A DNA stretch of 64,000 nt from contig CAMRHE010000461.1 in assembly GCA_947044405.1 (NCBI GenBank), forward strand, positions 682,001 to 746,000. Direction: 5' to 3'. Below, in pieces: positions 10,401 to 20,833 of this stretch. This stretch comes from Leptodactylus fallax (lineage: Eukaryota; Chordata; Amphibia; Anura; Leptodactylidae). Made by a program: the position numbers and the translations under genes. Numbering within the stretch: the stretch's first letter is position 1; every line of letters starts with the position of its first letter. The notes under the pieces were generated by a model. The model worked only from the letters and a program-made list of their open reading frames with translations. It was not told where the DNA came from and did no database searches.

Positions 10401-11169
10401 AAAGATGATGCCAACATAAAGCAGAGATATGGTAGATAATATTTACTAACTAATTTGGGTGGTAAGAAAAACCAGAGCATTTCATATATTAAAAATTGTG
10501 AAACTTTCCAAATTTCCACCAGATTTCCTATTTATATTTTTATAAATAAATACAAAAAATATTGACCAAAGTTCACCACTAACATTAAGTACAAAGCATC
10601 ACAAAAAAGTCTAAAAATCACTTGGCTAAGTTAAAGCGCTCCAGGTTTGTTACCATATACAGTGACATGTCAATCACAGGGTGGTTTGTTAAATAATCTA
10701 CGCAGTTTATTGTATGAATGCATAGGTTCTTAAGATGCTGTATGTGGTACAAGGGTCAGGAGGGGTAGTTTGTCTCTTTGAAAAGTCTGCTGTATCAGTC
10801 ATTTCTGAAGATGAAAAGGGGGCCCCAAACAACGCAATGGGGGGGGAGCCCCAAGGAATGTATTTACACGCCAGTTGTACATGTCACACTTAACAGGAAA
10901 TTTTAGATGCCGTCCACACAGTAATTTCTTCTTGCAGGTATGTGCCAATGTAGGCCACTTTTAACAAAAAAAATTGTAATTTCTTCCAGCTACATAACAG
11001 TTGCATTGGTAAAATTTAATAAGACATTTTGGATACCATTCCCGCAGTAATTTCTTATTGCACATGAGTGCTAGTTGTGTAATCCACATTGAAATGGTCA
11101 CTAACTTTTCAGACTAATTAGTCTCATCTAGCATGTGATTCTAAGAGAAAAAATGCAATACACTTGTAT
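10401..11169. other. No recognisable gene
   Basis: Unique-looking, AT-rich DNA. I find no coding motif, terminal repeat or satellite. Confidence 0.5.
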
Positions 11170-12096
11170 TTAAAGAGGACCTTTCACCACCTGCACCAAG
11201 TCGAGTTCTTTGCATCATTTAATAGCTGCTGCTCCATTCATTCTGACAAAGTTGGAACTTTTTCTCTACCCCCCCCCCCCATAGTTCCCAAGAAATCAAT
11301 GCTGTTAATTTTGGTGCCTGATATGCTATTTAGGACTTTGTACTGTCAGGTATGGTGTTGTCAGGCAGGAGCAGGCAAAGTATAGGATTCTGAAATCTGA
11401 CAGTGGCTGTCTCTGATTGGAGCTCTGAATCATGCCCCCCTGCCTGACACTGCCCTGACATTACAGAGCTTAAAGGTGTTGTCCAAGTAATTTTTTTTTT
11501 TCTTTTAAATCAGCTGGGGGCAGTGAAAAAAAAATTTCAAAAAATCATACTCACCTTTCCCCAGTGCTTAGTTGCCTTCCTGCGCGGTTTGGGCCTCCCG
11601 GTCTATTGTTGTTTTGCGGCTGAAGTCTCCGCACGTGACCAATGAGATCAATCAGCAGCCTCAGCAAAGGACATGTGATGTCACTACCTGTAACATCCCG
11701 TATCCCTTCCTGAGGCCGCTGATTGGCCTCAGTGGTCATGTGACTGCTGAGGCATATTAGCAGATTCACTGGAAGGGATAGGAGACGTCAGAGCTGCTGA
11801 GGGATTTCACTTCAAGAAGACAGCCCAGCAGAAGAACCACACTGGGAGGACACCGGAGCACCGAGGACAGGTAAGTATGATTTTTTTTTATTTTTGTCAC
11901 CTCCCCTGGCCTATTTAAAAAATCTTTTTTTCCCCCAGACTACCTCTTTAAATAGAACATCAGACACCAAAACTAATAAGATTGACTGCTCTGGAATTGT
12001 GGAGGCTAGACAGAAAATTTCAACTATGCTGGAATCAGTGGAGAAGCTCCTAGTAACAGATGCTAAAAACTTGAATTGATGGAGGTGGTGAAAGGT
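11170..12096. mobile_element. Outer MITE with imperfect terminal inverted repeats
   Basis: The left end reads ACCTTTCACCACCTGCACC after TTTAAAGAGG. The right end, read inward, is ACCTTTCACCACCTCCATC. The inverted similarity extends about 100 bp or more on each side. The left flank has TTAA (11170-11173) but the right flank has decayed. A second MITE (11474-11947) sits inside it. Confidence 0.75.
11474..11947. mobile_element. Inner TTAA-flanked MITE
   Basis: TTAA lies on both sides (11470-11473 and 11948-11951). The ends are AGGTGTTGTCC on the left and, read inward, AGAGGTAGTCTGG on the right. The TTAA duplication fits piggyBac or Kolobok type transposition. The GC-rich centre holds no intact gene. 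A related right end occurs near 62527-62540. Confidence 0.78.
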
Positions 12097-13673
12097 AAAA
12101 ATGCTGTTTTTGCCTGAAAAAATGCTCAAAAGTTCCTGTCACAATTTTTTTTTAATTTGCTGTTCACTCCTTGTTACTAGAGATTTTTCATCTTTAGAAA
12201 CCAGCAGGCCGAAGGTGGAAACACAGTGAGTGGAGGGGCAAGTCTCTTTTCACAGTCTCCATATATCTGCAAACAGCTTTCCCTGCCTGAACAGGACACA
12301 GAGAGGATTCTACAGCTTCTCACAGTTTACGGAGAGTGTAAGGAGGGTCTACCTACTTCTAGTTACTGACTAGCTGCTTGTTTTATTACTGATGGAATGT
12401 CATAGACAGCAAGTTGCTTTTTTTTATTTTGCGCAGTTTTCTCTTTTTTCTGTTTCAGAGACCTTAGTAGCTGCATCATAACTTGGATTTGCAGTCGAGT
12501 GTCCCTGGATCTCCTTTATTATGTTTATTTATGTTTTCATTGCTTGGCTTACTTGTCTTAATCACAGCAGGAAAATACATTTGATGCAATCACTTTGAGT
12601 CAGGGTTCTGTGTGTTCCTTCTCCTACTCTCCTGTCATAACATTTAATTTATTGAAAAGTCTTTCTGCTCTATAACACAACCCATGTCTTTAATTTTACT
12701 GACACTGATCCCTAGTAGTGATGTGGTGCCTGCTGAGAAAGAAATTCCTACTAGTCCTAGTTTTCCTCTTCCTGATAAGTTGAAGGAAAACACTCACTGC
12801 TTTATGTTAAGGAGGCAGAGGTGTAAGACACAGCTGCTGATGACTGTGGTAGTAGTGGCAGGGTAACTTAATGGCAATCTAAAGGTGGAATTTTTTAGTT
12901 TGAGCAAGGAAGTCATTTCATGATGAAAAATGTTATGGTGAAGACATTGATGATGGTTCTGTTGTGGGCAAGACATAGCAACTGTGTCAAGGTGAGAAAA
13001 GCATTACATAAGAGGAAAAGGGTGCTGGTAGCAATGATAGTAATAATCCAAACCAATGCACAGTTCCAACATCAAAAAAACCTGTCAAAGGCAGACCTAA
13101 GGCAAACTAGTGGTGGTGATGATAACACTGACAGATAAGTTTGTAGCATTGCTGGGAGTGGAAGCAACAGTTATGTGTGGTCATCTCCTGCATGGGAATT
13201 TTTCTGTACATTACCAAACAACAAATCCATGGCACTGTGGAGATCTCTAAGCAGCAAATAAGCTGTCGCCATGCAGAAACAGATGTACTTCATCCAGTTT
13301 TTGAAATAGGGTGCCTAGGGTCCACCGGTAATCATTGGGGGGTCCCACTATACAGTTACAGGAAAATATTACCCACACTCATTCACAAATTCCAAAATGT
13401 CACTAACATAAGTTTATTTTTCAAATAGCAGCAGGCATCAGCCAGCAGCAACATGCTCATCTCAGCCACCTGGTGTGTCTACAGTATATAAAATTAAACT
13501 GGGTAGTTTCTTAAATGATATGCCCAGTATTTTATACTGATGTATAGCCTGGTTGAGATGTTGTACGATGAGTATCAGTATGAAGTACAGTGAGTGTACT
13601 GTGCCATGCCAGGGTGAACTGTGGGCCCAGCATGGGATTTACCTGTTCACCTGTGTGCTAGTCTGGCCTGGCT
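12097..13673. other. No recognisable gene
   Basis: Several short open frames (for example 12684-12866, 12920-13138 and 13177-13428) show no conserved motif. Codon bias or a start context cannot be judged. The frames at 12920-13138 are lysine-rich or acidic and could be remnants of a transposon-domesticated protein, but I have no positive evidence. Confidence 0.45.
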
Positions 13674-14504
13674 CAGAGGCATAGCTAGGGGTTCAGCACA
13701 GGGGGGGGGGCAAACATGTCCAAGTGGGCCCCCAACTTGGATATGTTCATATGCCAATACTATCAGTATACGGTGAGCGTATAGTGGTATATAGCGGCTT
13801 TACACAGGGCTCTGCAGACGATTTAGGTGAATACAATGCAGTAACATTTAGTGACTTACAGGTGACGTCTCTGACTAATCGTTCACATTCTCCATCTCTT
13901 TCATCTGGACGGCCATGAAAACTTCTTCCAATCTCTGTAAAGTTTGCAGCACAGACATCTTTGGCTCCTCACTTTTCCAGGCACCTGACCCACATTATCC
14001 TCACCTACACAAAGCCCCCATCCTGCTGCTACCCCTAATTATAAAATGTATACTATAACCCCGCATAATCAATAATACCCTCAAGTGCATCTTTAAATTA
14101 ATAACTTCCCTGTTCACCCCTTTAAATAATGTGCCCCTTATTAATAATGCCCCAGGTGTTTCCCAATTAAAGGTTTAAAAAAAAAAAAAAAAAAACAATT
14201 AGTGGGGTTCCAATACCAGGGACCCCCAGGATCAGTTGTCTGAATGAACTGTGGTACCTGTGTAAGCACCGTGACCCCTTTTCTGTTTACATAGTGTCAT
14301 TCATCTCATAACGGCCATGTAATGTAACTGCAGCCTCATCCTATACATGTCTATGTGACAAGGCTGTAATTACATCACACAGTCACTATAAACAGACAGA
14401 GTGAGTTATAAACAGGCACCATGGCCCCTTCATACAGCTGATTAGTGGGGGATCACTTATCTCTTATAGATGATTTATTCTGAGGAGAGATCATCAATAA
14501 AACG

Positions 14505-14757
14505 GAGCTGGAAAACGTGGCGTCCTGCAGCAAAAAAGAGCTGCAGGAAAAACCGCAGTGGGTCAATTATACCTATGGAAATGCCGGTGCTTTCCATATA
14601 GGTGTATTGAAAACAGAAAGTCCACAGGGGAAACCTCTGTGGACCTTCTGTGAAAAGCGCTGTGGGAAAAACCACAATGTTACAGCCGTGGTTTTTCCTG
14701 TGGCACTTTTTGTGCTGCGGCCCTCTACGTGGGGCCTTAGCCTTAATAAAGCCCAAG
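14505..14757. mobile_element. Small GC-rich MITE, copy 1
   Basis: It ends with CTACGTGGGGCCTTAGCCTT and holds internal inverted words such as GCGGTTTTTCC and its complement. The same family occurs at 47207-47474, where the ends AGGCTAATGCCCCATGTAG and CACGTGGGGCCCTGGCCTT are visible. It is non-coding. Confidence 0.6.
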
Positions 14758-14769
14758 TGCCACTTTAAT

Positions 14770-15140
14770 TAAATTAATTGCCCCCTCATATTATGCCCCT
14801 GATTCCCCCTGACATAAATACTGCACCCCTAATGACCCCTTATATCAATGGCAACCCCCTTATGTTCATAATGCTTCCTAATATAAATGATGCCCCTTAA
14901 TGGCCCCTTATATAAATAACCTCCCCCCCTTGTATTCATAGTACACCGTAATAACCCTTATATAACTGATCCCCCTTATGTTCATAATGCCCCTTATATA
15001 AATAACCCCCCTTGTATTCATAATACCCCATAATAACCCTTATATATATGACCCCCCATCGTCATAATGCCCCCTAATGAATCCTCCCTTATAGTTATAT
15101 TTCCACCTCCTAACTACCCCTTATACTAATATACCCACAA
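14770..15140. repeat. Imperfect tandem C- and AT-rich repeats
   Basis: Recurrent phrases such as CCCCTTATATAAATAACC and TATTCATAATGCCCC alternate at irregular spacing of about 30-60 bp. This looks like an old minisatellite in the centre of the foldback element. Confidence 0.6.
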
Positions 15141-15430
15141 CTTCGCTAAAAAAACAAAAAAAAGTTCTACTCACCTACCTGCGATCCTGATGAACGGAGC
15201 CATCGCCTCCTCCCTGTCTACGCACAGGACATCTGTGCCTGAGTGCAGACGGCTCGATGTTGTGACGTCATTGTGCCGCCCGTGCTGAGAAGCAGATATC
15301 CGTCTGTGGTCTTGGTGTCTTGTAAACTGCAGGCCTGTATTGGCTTGCGGTTTACAATGCTGTTAAGCTGTATCCTAATACTTCTCCAACTGCGGTCACT
15401 CTTATACCGACATTCAGACGAGGAGGTAGT

Positions 15431-16091
15431 TGTAAGGGAATTGCCAGTTGAGTAATTCTCCAGTGCTGCTGCAAAAACCTGAGAGGAAGGGAATACAGAG
15501 ACAGTGAGCCCTAAAGTTGACCCAGACCCTGTCCCTACCTACTTGTCTCACTGTCCTAATGACAGGAACAACTTGGAGCCGGTCCCTACTTTGAATAAGT
15601 GACAACACAGAACGCAGACAGGACGCACAAACAACAAAGGGAGGTCAGCTAGCCAAGGGGTCGGTAACAATCGAGCAAAGCAATACAGAATCAAAATCTA
15701 AGACAATAGTCAAAGGAAAGCCAGCGGTCAGAAAATCAGAAGAGCAGGTAACAAGGAACAAGGAGTATAGCCAGTAAGCAAAATGCAATAGCAGGCACCA
15801 ATGGGAAAGTGAGCAAACAATAAATAGGGAGAAAGAACCCGCCCCAGACTTGATAGGAGGACAGGCTGTCAATCATAAGGCAGGACTAAAGTTAACTCTT
15901 AGTGGAGCAGGGGGAGAGCAAGGTGAAGGAGAAGGGCGTGGTGGAAAATCAATTAAGGAGGTGAGGGAATAGGAAAGTGTTCAGACAATACAAGAAAAAC
16001 CCAAGTAAAGAATTACAACCGGGAACGCCTCCTGCGCTGCAGCGTGCGCCCAGAGGACGGCGCCAAAGTCCGGACAGGCAAGGACGTTACA
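15431..16091 (-). mobile_element. Solo LTR, Gypsy-type family, minus orientation
   Basis: A 661-bp block with TG and CA ends (TGTAAGGG...GTTACA on the + strand). It is flanked by perfect 5-bp duplications GTAGT at 15426-15430 and 16092-16096. Read on the minus strand it matches the LTR at 27853-28511 along its length, for example the segments with AAGTCTGGGGC, TGTTACCGACCCCTTGGCT and GGCAATTCCCTTACA. It lies within the foldback element and so inserted after it. Confidence 0.9.
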
Positions 16092-16105
16092 GTAGTGTCA
16101 CTGGA

Positions 16106-16600
16106 TCGTGACTACCTTCCTCGACCTTAATTTATCATTCTGTTGCTTCTAAACACTAATCTTCCCCTGATGAAGCATTTAAACAAACACAGAAACACTG
16201 ACAAACATATCTTCGGCATGAGGATATAATAGTATATTTGCCAGAATACCTGGGTGATATTAAGAAATACTAATACTCCACCTCATTGCCAAGCTCTCTC
16301 TATGCAGCTATTAACAGTAGCCTATTTTTTGTTACACTAGTCCACGATACACCATGGATAATATACTATTGCATCACATTGGGAATTTTATTCCAATTTT
16401 AGGAAAAATATTAATTAAATGCTAAGTTTTAGTTATTCTTTCTTTATTTTTTGTTTTTGACACACATTGGAACAATATATCATTGATACTGATCATTATA
16501 TTACTTTGGTACACCTTAAGGACGTGGTTTCTTTTTTCAAATCTGACATGTCTCACATGGTAATAAATTTGGAGTTCTTTAACTTATTAAGTGATTCTGA
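16106..16600 (+). ncRNA. Possible hammerhead relic in PLE-like non-coding DNA
   Basis: CCCCTGATGAAG at 16164-16175 and GAAAC at 16192-16196 have the order and spacing of the other hammerhead cores in this window. Stem II cannot form well, and no stem III or cleavage site is clear. The AT-rich sequence that follows is typical PLE-like non-coding DNA but is not diagnostic. Treat it as a relic at most. Confidence 0.3.
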
Positions 16601-17734
16601 AATAGTTTATTTGTGAAACATTGTACTTTGGGTTAGTGATAAATTTGTATCAATGTTTTGTGTTTGATGAAAAAATAGGAAATTTGGTAATTATTTGGGA
16701 AAGAAATGCAGTTTTCAAACTTTTAAATTCTCTGTCTTTTATATAAATAGCCATACTACCAAATTACATTCTAAATATAAATGACCGTATGTCTATTTTA
16801 TGTTGGCATCCAACATTAATCACCATAATAAGGCTTACAACAGCAGTTTTCAAAATTTTTAAGAATATTTCCAAACCCCATTTTTCAAGGGACCAATTCA
16901 GGTCTTTCAAAGAACTTTGAAAGGCCTCTGTAATGTTTATCCTCAGAATAAATCATCAATAAGAGATAAGTGATTCCCCACTTATCAGCTGTATGAAGGG
17001 GCTATGGCGCCTGTTTATATCATATGCTCTTTGTTTATAGTGACCGTGTGATGTCATTCCAGTCTTGTCACATGGACATGTATAGGACAAGGCTGTAGTT
17101 ACATTACATGGCCACTATGAAAAGAATGACACTATGTAAACAGAGAAGGTGTCACGGCACTTACACAGGTACCACGGTTCATTCAGACAGCTGATCCTGG
17201 GGGTCCCGGGTATTGGAACCCCAATAATTTTTTTAAGTAAGAAACACCTGGGGCATTATTAATAAGGGGAACTATTTAAAGGAGTGCACAGGGAAGTTAT
17301 TAATTTAAAGATGCACTTGGGGGTATTATTCATTATGGGGGGGTATATTATATATTTTATAATTGGGGGTAGCAGCAGGATGGGGGCTTTGTGTAGGGGA
17401 AGACAATATGGGTCAGGTGCCTGGAAAAGTGAGAAGCCAAAAATGTCTGTGTTGCAAACTTTACAGAGACTGGAAGAAGTGGTCATGGCCGTCCAGATAA
17501 AAGAGACGGGGAATGTGAACAATTAGTCAGAGACGTCACCGGTAAGTCACTAAATGTTACTGCACTGTATTCACCTAAATTGTCTGCAGAGCCCTGTGTA
17601 GAGCCACTATATACCACTATACGCTCACTGTATACTCATAGTATCGGTATACGAACATGTCCAAGTTGGGGGCCCAGTTGGACATTTTCGCCCCCCCCCC
17701 CCCCCGTGCTGAGCCCCTAACTACGCCTCTGCTC

Positions 17735-18240
17735 AAGGCTAAAGCTTTTGACAAAAAAATTTATGTTCAAAAGGGATATAGGTCTAAAAGATTCCTTCAA
17801 TTTAGAATTCTTCCATTTTTTGGGGGATTAAAACAATGACTACCTGCATCATGAAACTTTTAAATTTACCCTGTTTCTTCACCTCATTGAAAACATCCAA
17901 GAGGATTGGTAACAATACATCCCCATACTTTCTATAAATCTCAAATGGAAGCCCATCAGCACCTGGAGAGGTTTTTTCAACAAATGAGCTCAAGGCCTCT
18001 TTTAGCTCTCCCAGAGAAAGAGAGGCCTCCAACATATGGCTGATTTCCATCAACAACCTGGGGAAGGTTAACCTGTCCAAAAAGTTATCCATCTCAAGAA
18101 GATTTGATCCCAAAACAAAAATTCTGTTTATCTCTTCATGTTCCCCTATAGTTTCACCATCCTTTTATAAAGACTTCTTACCCTGTTACTATCCTGTTGA
18201 TTTTGAACTAGATCTGCTAAAATTTATCCGGTCTACCTAG
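17735..18240 (-). pseudogene. Tx1/L1-like LINE reverse transcriptase fragment
   Basis: A minus-strand frame (18113-17802) contains LSLGELKEALSSF, SPGADGLPFEIYRKYGD and VIVLIPQK. These are the first conserved blocks of L1-clade reverse transcriptase, which copies LINE RNA at a nicked target. In a shifted frame the similarity goes on to about 17735 (NSKLKESFRPIS-like), then stops at the edge of the foldback element. The YxDD core is absent. Upstream of 18240 the sequence becomes dispersed repeat. Confidence 0.78.
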
Positions 18241-18259
18241 TTCAGCATCATATTTTGCT

Positions 18260-18637
18260 CCCCTAAAAAATAACTTTTGTTGAATTTTATTCATAATAAA
18301 ATAGTAAAAAAAAGTTTTAAAAATATAAAAAAAATACTAAAAGTTCAAATCACCCCCTTTTCCCTAGAATACATATAAAAGTAAAATATTACTGTGAAAC
18401 ACATACATATTAGGTATCCCTATGTCCGAAAACATTCGGTCTACAAACAAAAAATCTAAAGTGCCAAACCACCGTTTTTTCACTGTTTTGCCTCTGATAA
18501 AAATTTGAACAAAAAGCGATCAAAGCAATAAACATTCCAAAAAATGGTATAACTAAAAAGTACACCTGACACCGCAAAAAAGACACTCTATGCATCCTCA
18601 TACACAGAAATATAAAAAAGTTATGGGTGTCAGAATA
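18260..18637 (+). repeat. Dispersed frog-type repeat, left arm
   Basis: It belongs to a family seen at least seven times in this window. Family words here are TCTGATAAAAATTTG, AAAAAGCGATCAAAG, ATAAAAAAGTTATGG and GTGTCAGAATA. The family is non-coding. The arm ends at the TA where Tc1 copy 2 begins. An inverted copy lies at 19275-20110. Confidence 0.7.
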
Positions 18638-19264
18638 CAGTGCCTTGCGAAAGTATTCGGCCCCCTTGAACTTTTCAACCTTTTGCCACATTTCAGGCTT
18701 CAAACATAAGGATATAAAATTTTAATTTTTTGGTGAAGAATCAACAACAAGTGGGACACAATCGTGAAGTGGAACGAAATTTATTGGTTATTTTAAACTA
18801 ATAAAAATAAAAAACTGAAAAGTGGGGCGTGCAATATTATTCGGCCCCTTTACTTTCAGTGCAGCAAACTCACTCCAGAAGTTCAGTGAGGATCTCTGAA
18901 TGATCCAATGTTGTCCTAAATGACTGATGATGATAAATATAATACACCTGTGTGTAATCAAGTCTCCGTATAAATGCACCTGCTCTGTGATAGTCTCAGG
19001 GTTCTGTTTAAAGCGCAGAGAGCATCATGAAGACCAAGGAACACACCAGGCAGGTCCGTGATACTGTTGTGAAGAAGTTTAAAGCCGGATTTGGATACAA
19101 AAAGATTTCCCAAACTTTAAACATCCCAAGGAGCACTGTGCAAGCGATCATATTGAAATGGAAGGAGTATCAGACCACTGCAAATCTACCAAGACCCGGC
19201 CGTCCCTCTAAACTTTCATCTCAAACAAGGAGAAGACTGATCAGAGATGCAGCCAAGAGGCCCA
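18638..19264 (+). mobile_element. Tc1 family A, copy 2: 5' half only
   Basis: It begins CAGTGCCTTGCGAAAG after TA (18636-18637) and follows copy 3 through the long terminal repeat and the transposase N-terminus. It stops at about 19264, right after GCCAAGAGGCCC. The catalytic domain and right end are missing. Copy 1 stops at the same region of the element. To the right lies an inverted copy of the left flank. Confidence 0.88.
19027..19264 (+). pseudogene. Tc1 family A transposase, N-terminal fragment (copy 2)
   Basis: About 79 codons match the transposase at 21226, from MKTKEHTRQV through the helix-turn-helix and GRPSK to RDAAKRP. The open frame then runs on into a poly-T stretch of unrelated repeat DNA until 19392. 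That tail is chance sequence. It has no catalytic residues. Confidence 0.88.
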
Positions 19265-19274
19265 GCAAAAAAAA

Positions 19275-20110
19275 CCTTTCTCCATATTCTGACACCCATA
19301 ACTTTTTTTTTTTTTTTTTTTTTTGCGGTGGCAGGTGTACTTTTTTGTTACCATTTTGGAGAATGTCTTTTGCTTTGATCACTTTTTATTAAAATTTTTA
19401 TCAGAGGCTAAACAGCGATAAAACGGCACTTTTGTTTTTCTTTCCTCGCTGCAGCGTTCATCGTCTGCGATACAAATTGTACTTTGTAATGCACCATTCA
19501 ATATGCTGTGCAATGTACTGTGAAGCTGGAAAAAAAAATTCAGAATGAGGTGCAATTGGAGAAAAACTGCATTTGCGCCAATTTCATATGGGTTTAATTG
19601 TTACAGCGTTCACTGTGTTGTAAAAATGACGTTACCTGTATTCTGCGGGTCAGTACGAACACGGCGATACCAAATTTATATAGTATTTGTAATGTTTTAA
19701 AAAATGAAAAACTTCGCAAAATTGAAGAAAACTTTTGTGTTGCCATATTGTGACACCTGTAACTTTTTCATATTTACATGTATGGTGTCTTTTTATGTAG
19801 GAATAGATGATGTTTTTAGTGATACCGTTTAGGGAAACATCTGATGGTTTGATCACTTTTTATTCAATTTTTTTATAGGAGGGAAAGTGGTGAAAAAAAA
19901 CACTACTTGGCTATTTTAATTTTTTTCACCGTATGGGATAAATAATTTAATAGTTTGGGCATTTTGGAACGCGGGGATACCTCATGTGTTTGTTTACCTT
20001 TGTTTATTTTTATATGTGATCCAGGGAAAGGGGGGTGATTTGAACTTTTATGTCCTTCTTCTTTTTTTTTTTTTTTTAATATACTTTTAAAAACTACTGT
20101 ATCGCAGTGA
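19275..20110 (-). repeat. Dispersed frog-type repeat, inverted right arm
   Basis: Read on the minus strand it repeats the words of 18260-18637, including CTGATAAAAATTTT, AAAAAGTGATCAAAG and GTTATGGGTGTCAGAATATGG, so the two arms face each other around Tc1 copy 2. It is longer than the left arm and reaches the GGGGGTGATTTGAAC segment near 20030. Long T runs interrupt it. Confidence 0.65.
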
Positions 20111-20465
20111 ATAGTAAAATACCTTCACTTCTATTAGAGCGTGCAATAGATGTAATGCAATGACAAGCCTGGGAGCCTTCAATAGGCTCCCGGCTGTCAT
20201 GACAACTGATCGTCACCTTCCAGTGAGGTTCAGGAGGGCAGCGATCAGTGAAAAATGGCGGTGCTGGTGGCGCCTCCGCAGTTTAGACGCCGCGGTCAAA
20301 CGGGACTTCTAAAGGGTTAACTGCAGTGATCGTTGTAGGCACCGATCGCTGCTGTTAGCGGCGGGTCCTGTCTGTATTACATAGCTGGCACCCGCCTCAG
20401 CTCCTGCGCTCTCTTGATACACCCCATCACGTACATGTATGTGAAATATGGTTAAGGGGTTAATG
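20111..20465. other. No recognisable gene
   Basis: GC-rich patch around 20200-20400 with clustered TCGC and GATCG words, otherwise unremarkable. It probably continues the dispersed repeat. Confidence 0.4.
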
Positions 20466-20665
20466 CAGAATGAATGCCGTGGGAACAAAATCCTTTTTTT
20501 TTTTTTTTTTTTACATGGACCCCCCCCCCCCAAAAGCTATAATAAAAGCTAATCAGAACATTCTAAGTACCCCAAAATGGAGCCAAATGAAAGTACAACT
20601 CTTCATGCAAAAAATAAGCCCTCACTGTGTCGACAGAGGAAAAAAAAAGTTATGTCTTTTGCAAG
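20466..20665 (+). repeat. Dispersed frog-type repeat copy
   Basis: Contains AATGCAGAATG, CCCCAAAATGGAGCC and GCAAAAAATAAGCCCTCAC, the same words as at 44240-44380. T and C homopolymer runs sit near 20490-20530. Confidence 0.6.
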
Positions 20666-20833
20666 GCTAAGAAGGAATTTTTTTTTTTCCTTCTCCTGCT
20701 GTAGCTTTCAAATAACACCATAAGCACTTTCCCAGGTGGTATAAAACAAGATACAGCTATTAATAGGGACACCTGACCCCTCCTTATGGAATTTGCTATA
20801 TATATCTATATAGATATAGATAGATGTATGATA

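Larger units (their letters stand above)
13674..17731. mobile_element. Foldback (long inverted repeat) hAT-like element
   Basis: The left end CAGAGGCATAGCTAGGGG and the right end, read inward, CAGAGGCGTAGTTAGGGG are a hAT-like terminal pair. The inverted similarity continues for about 800 bp on each side (13674-14490 against 16925-17731), including a run of G on one side and C on the other. The 2.4-kb middle contains a MITE, A/T-C repeats, a solo LTR and other DNA. I cannot find a matching 8-bp duplication. Its arms are also homologous to 49790-50425 inside the non-autonomous hAT at 49310-51743. No transposase is encoded. Confidence 0.75.

Noticed and set aside
12120..12645. Solo LTR from TGTCACAA to TCATAACA
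   Set aside because: TG and CA ends exist but no matching 5-bp duplication and no second copy were found.
13674..17731. 8-bp hAT target duplication around the foldback element
   Set aside because: The flanks GCCTGGCT and CTCAAGGC do not match in direct orientation.
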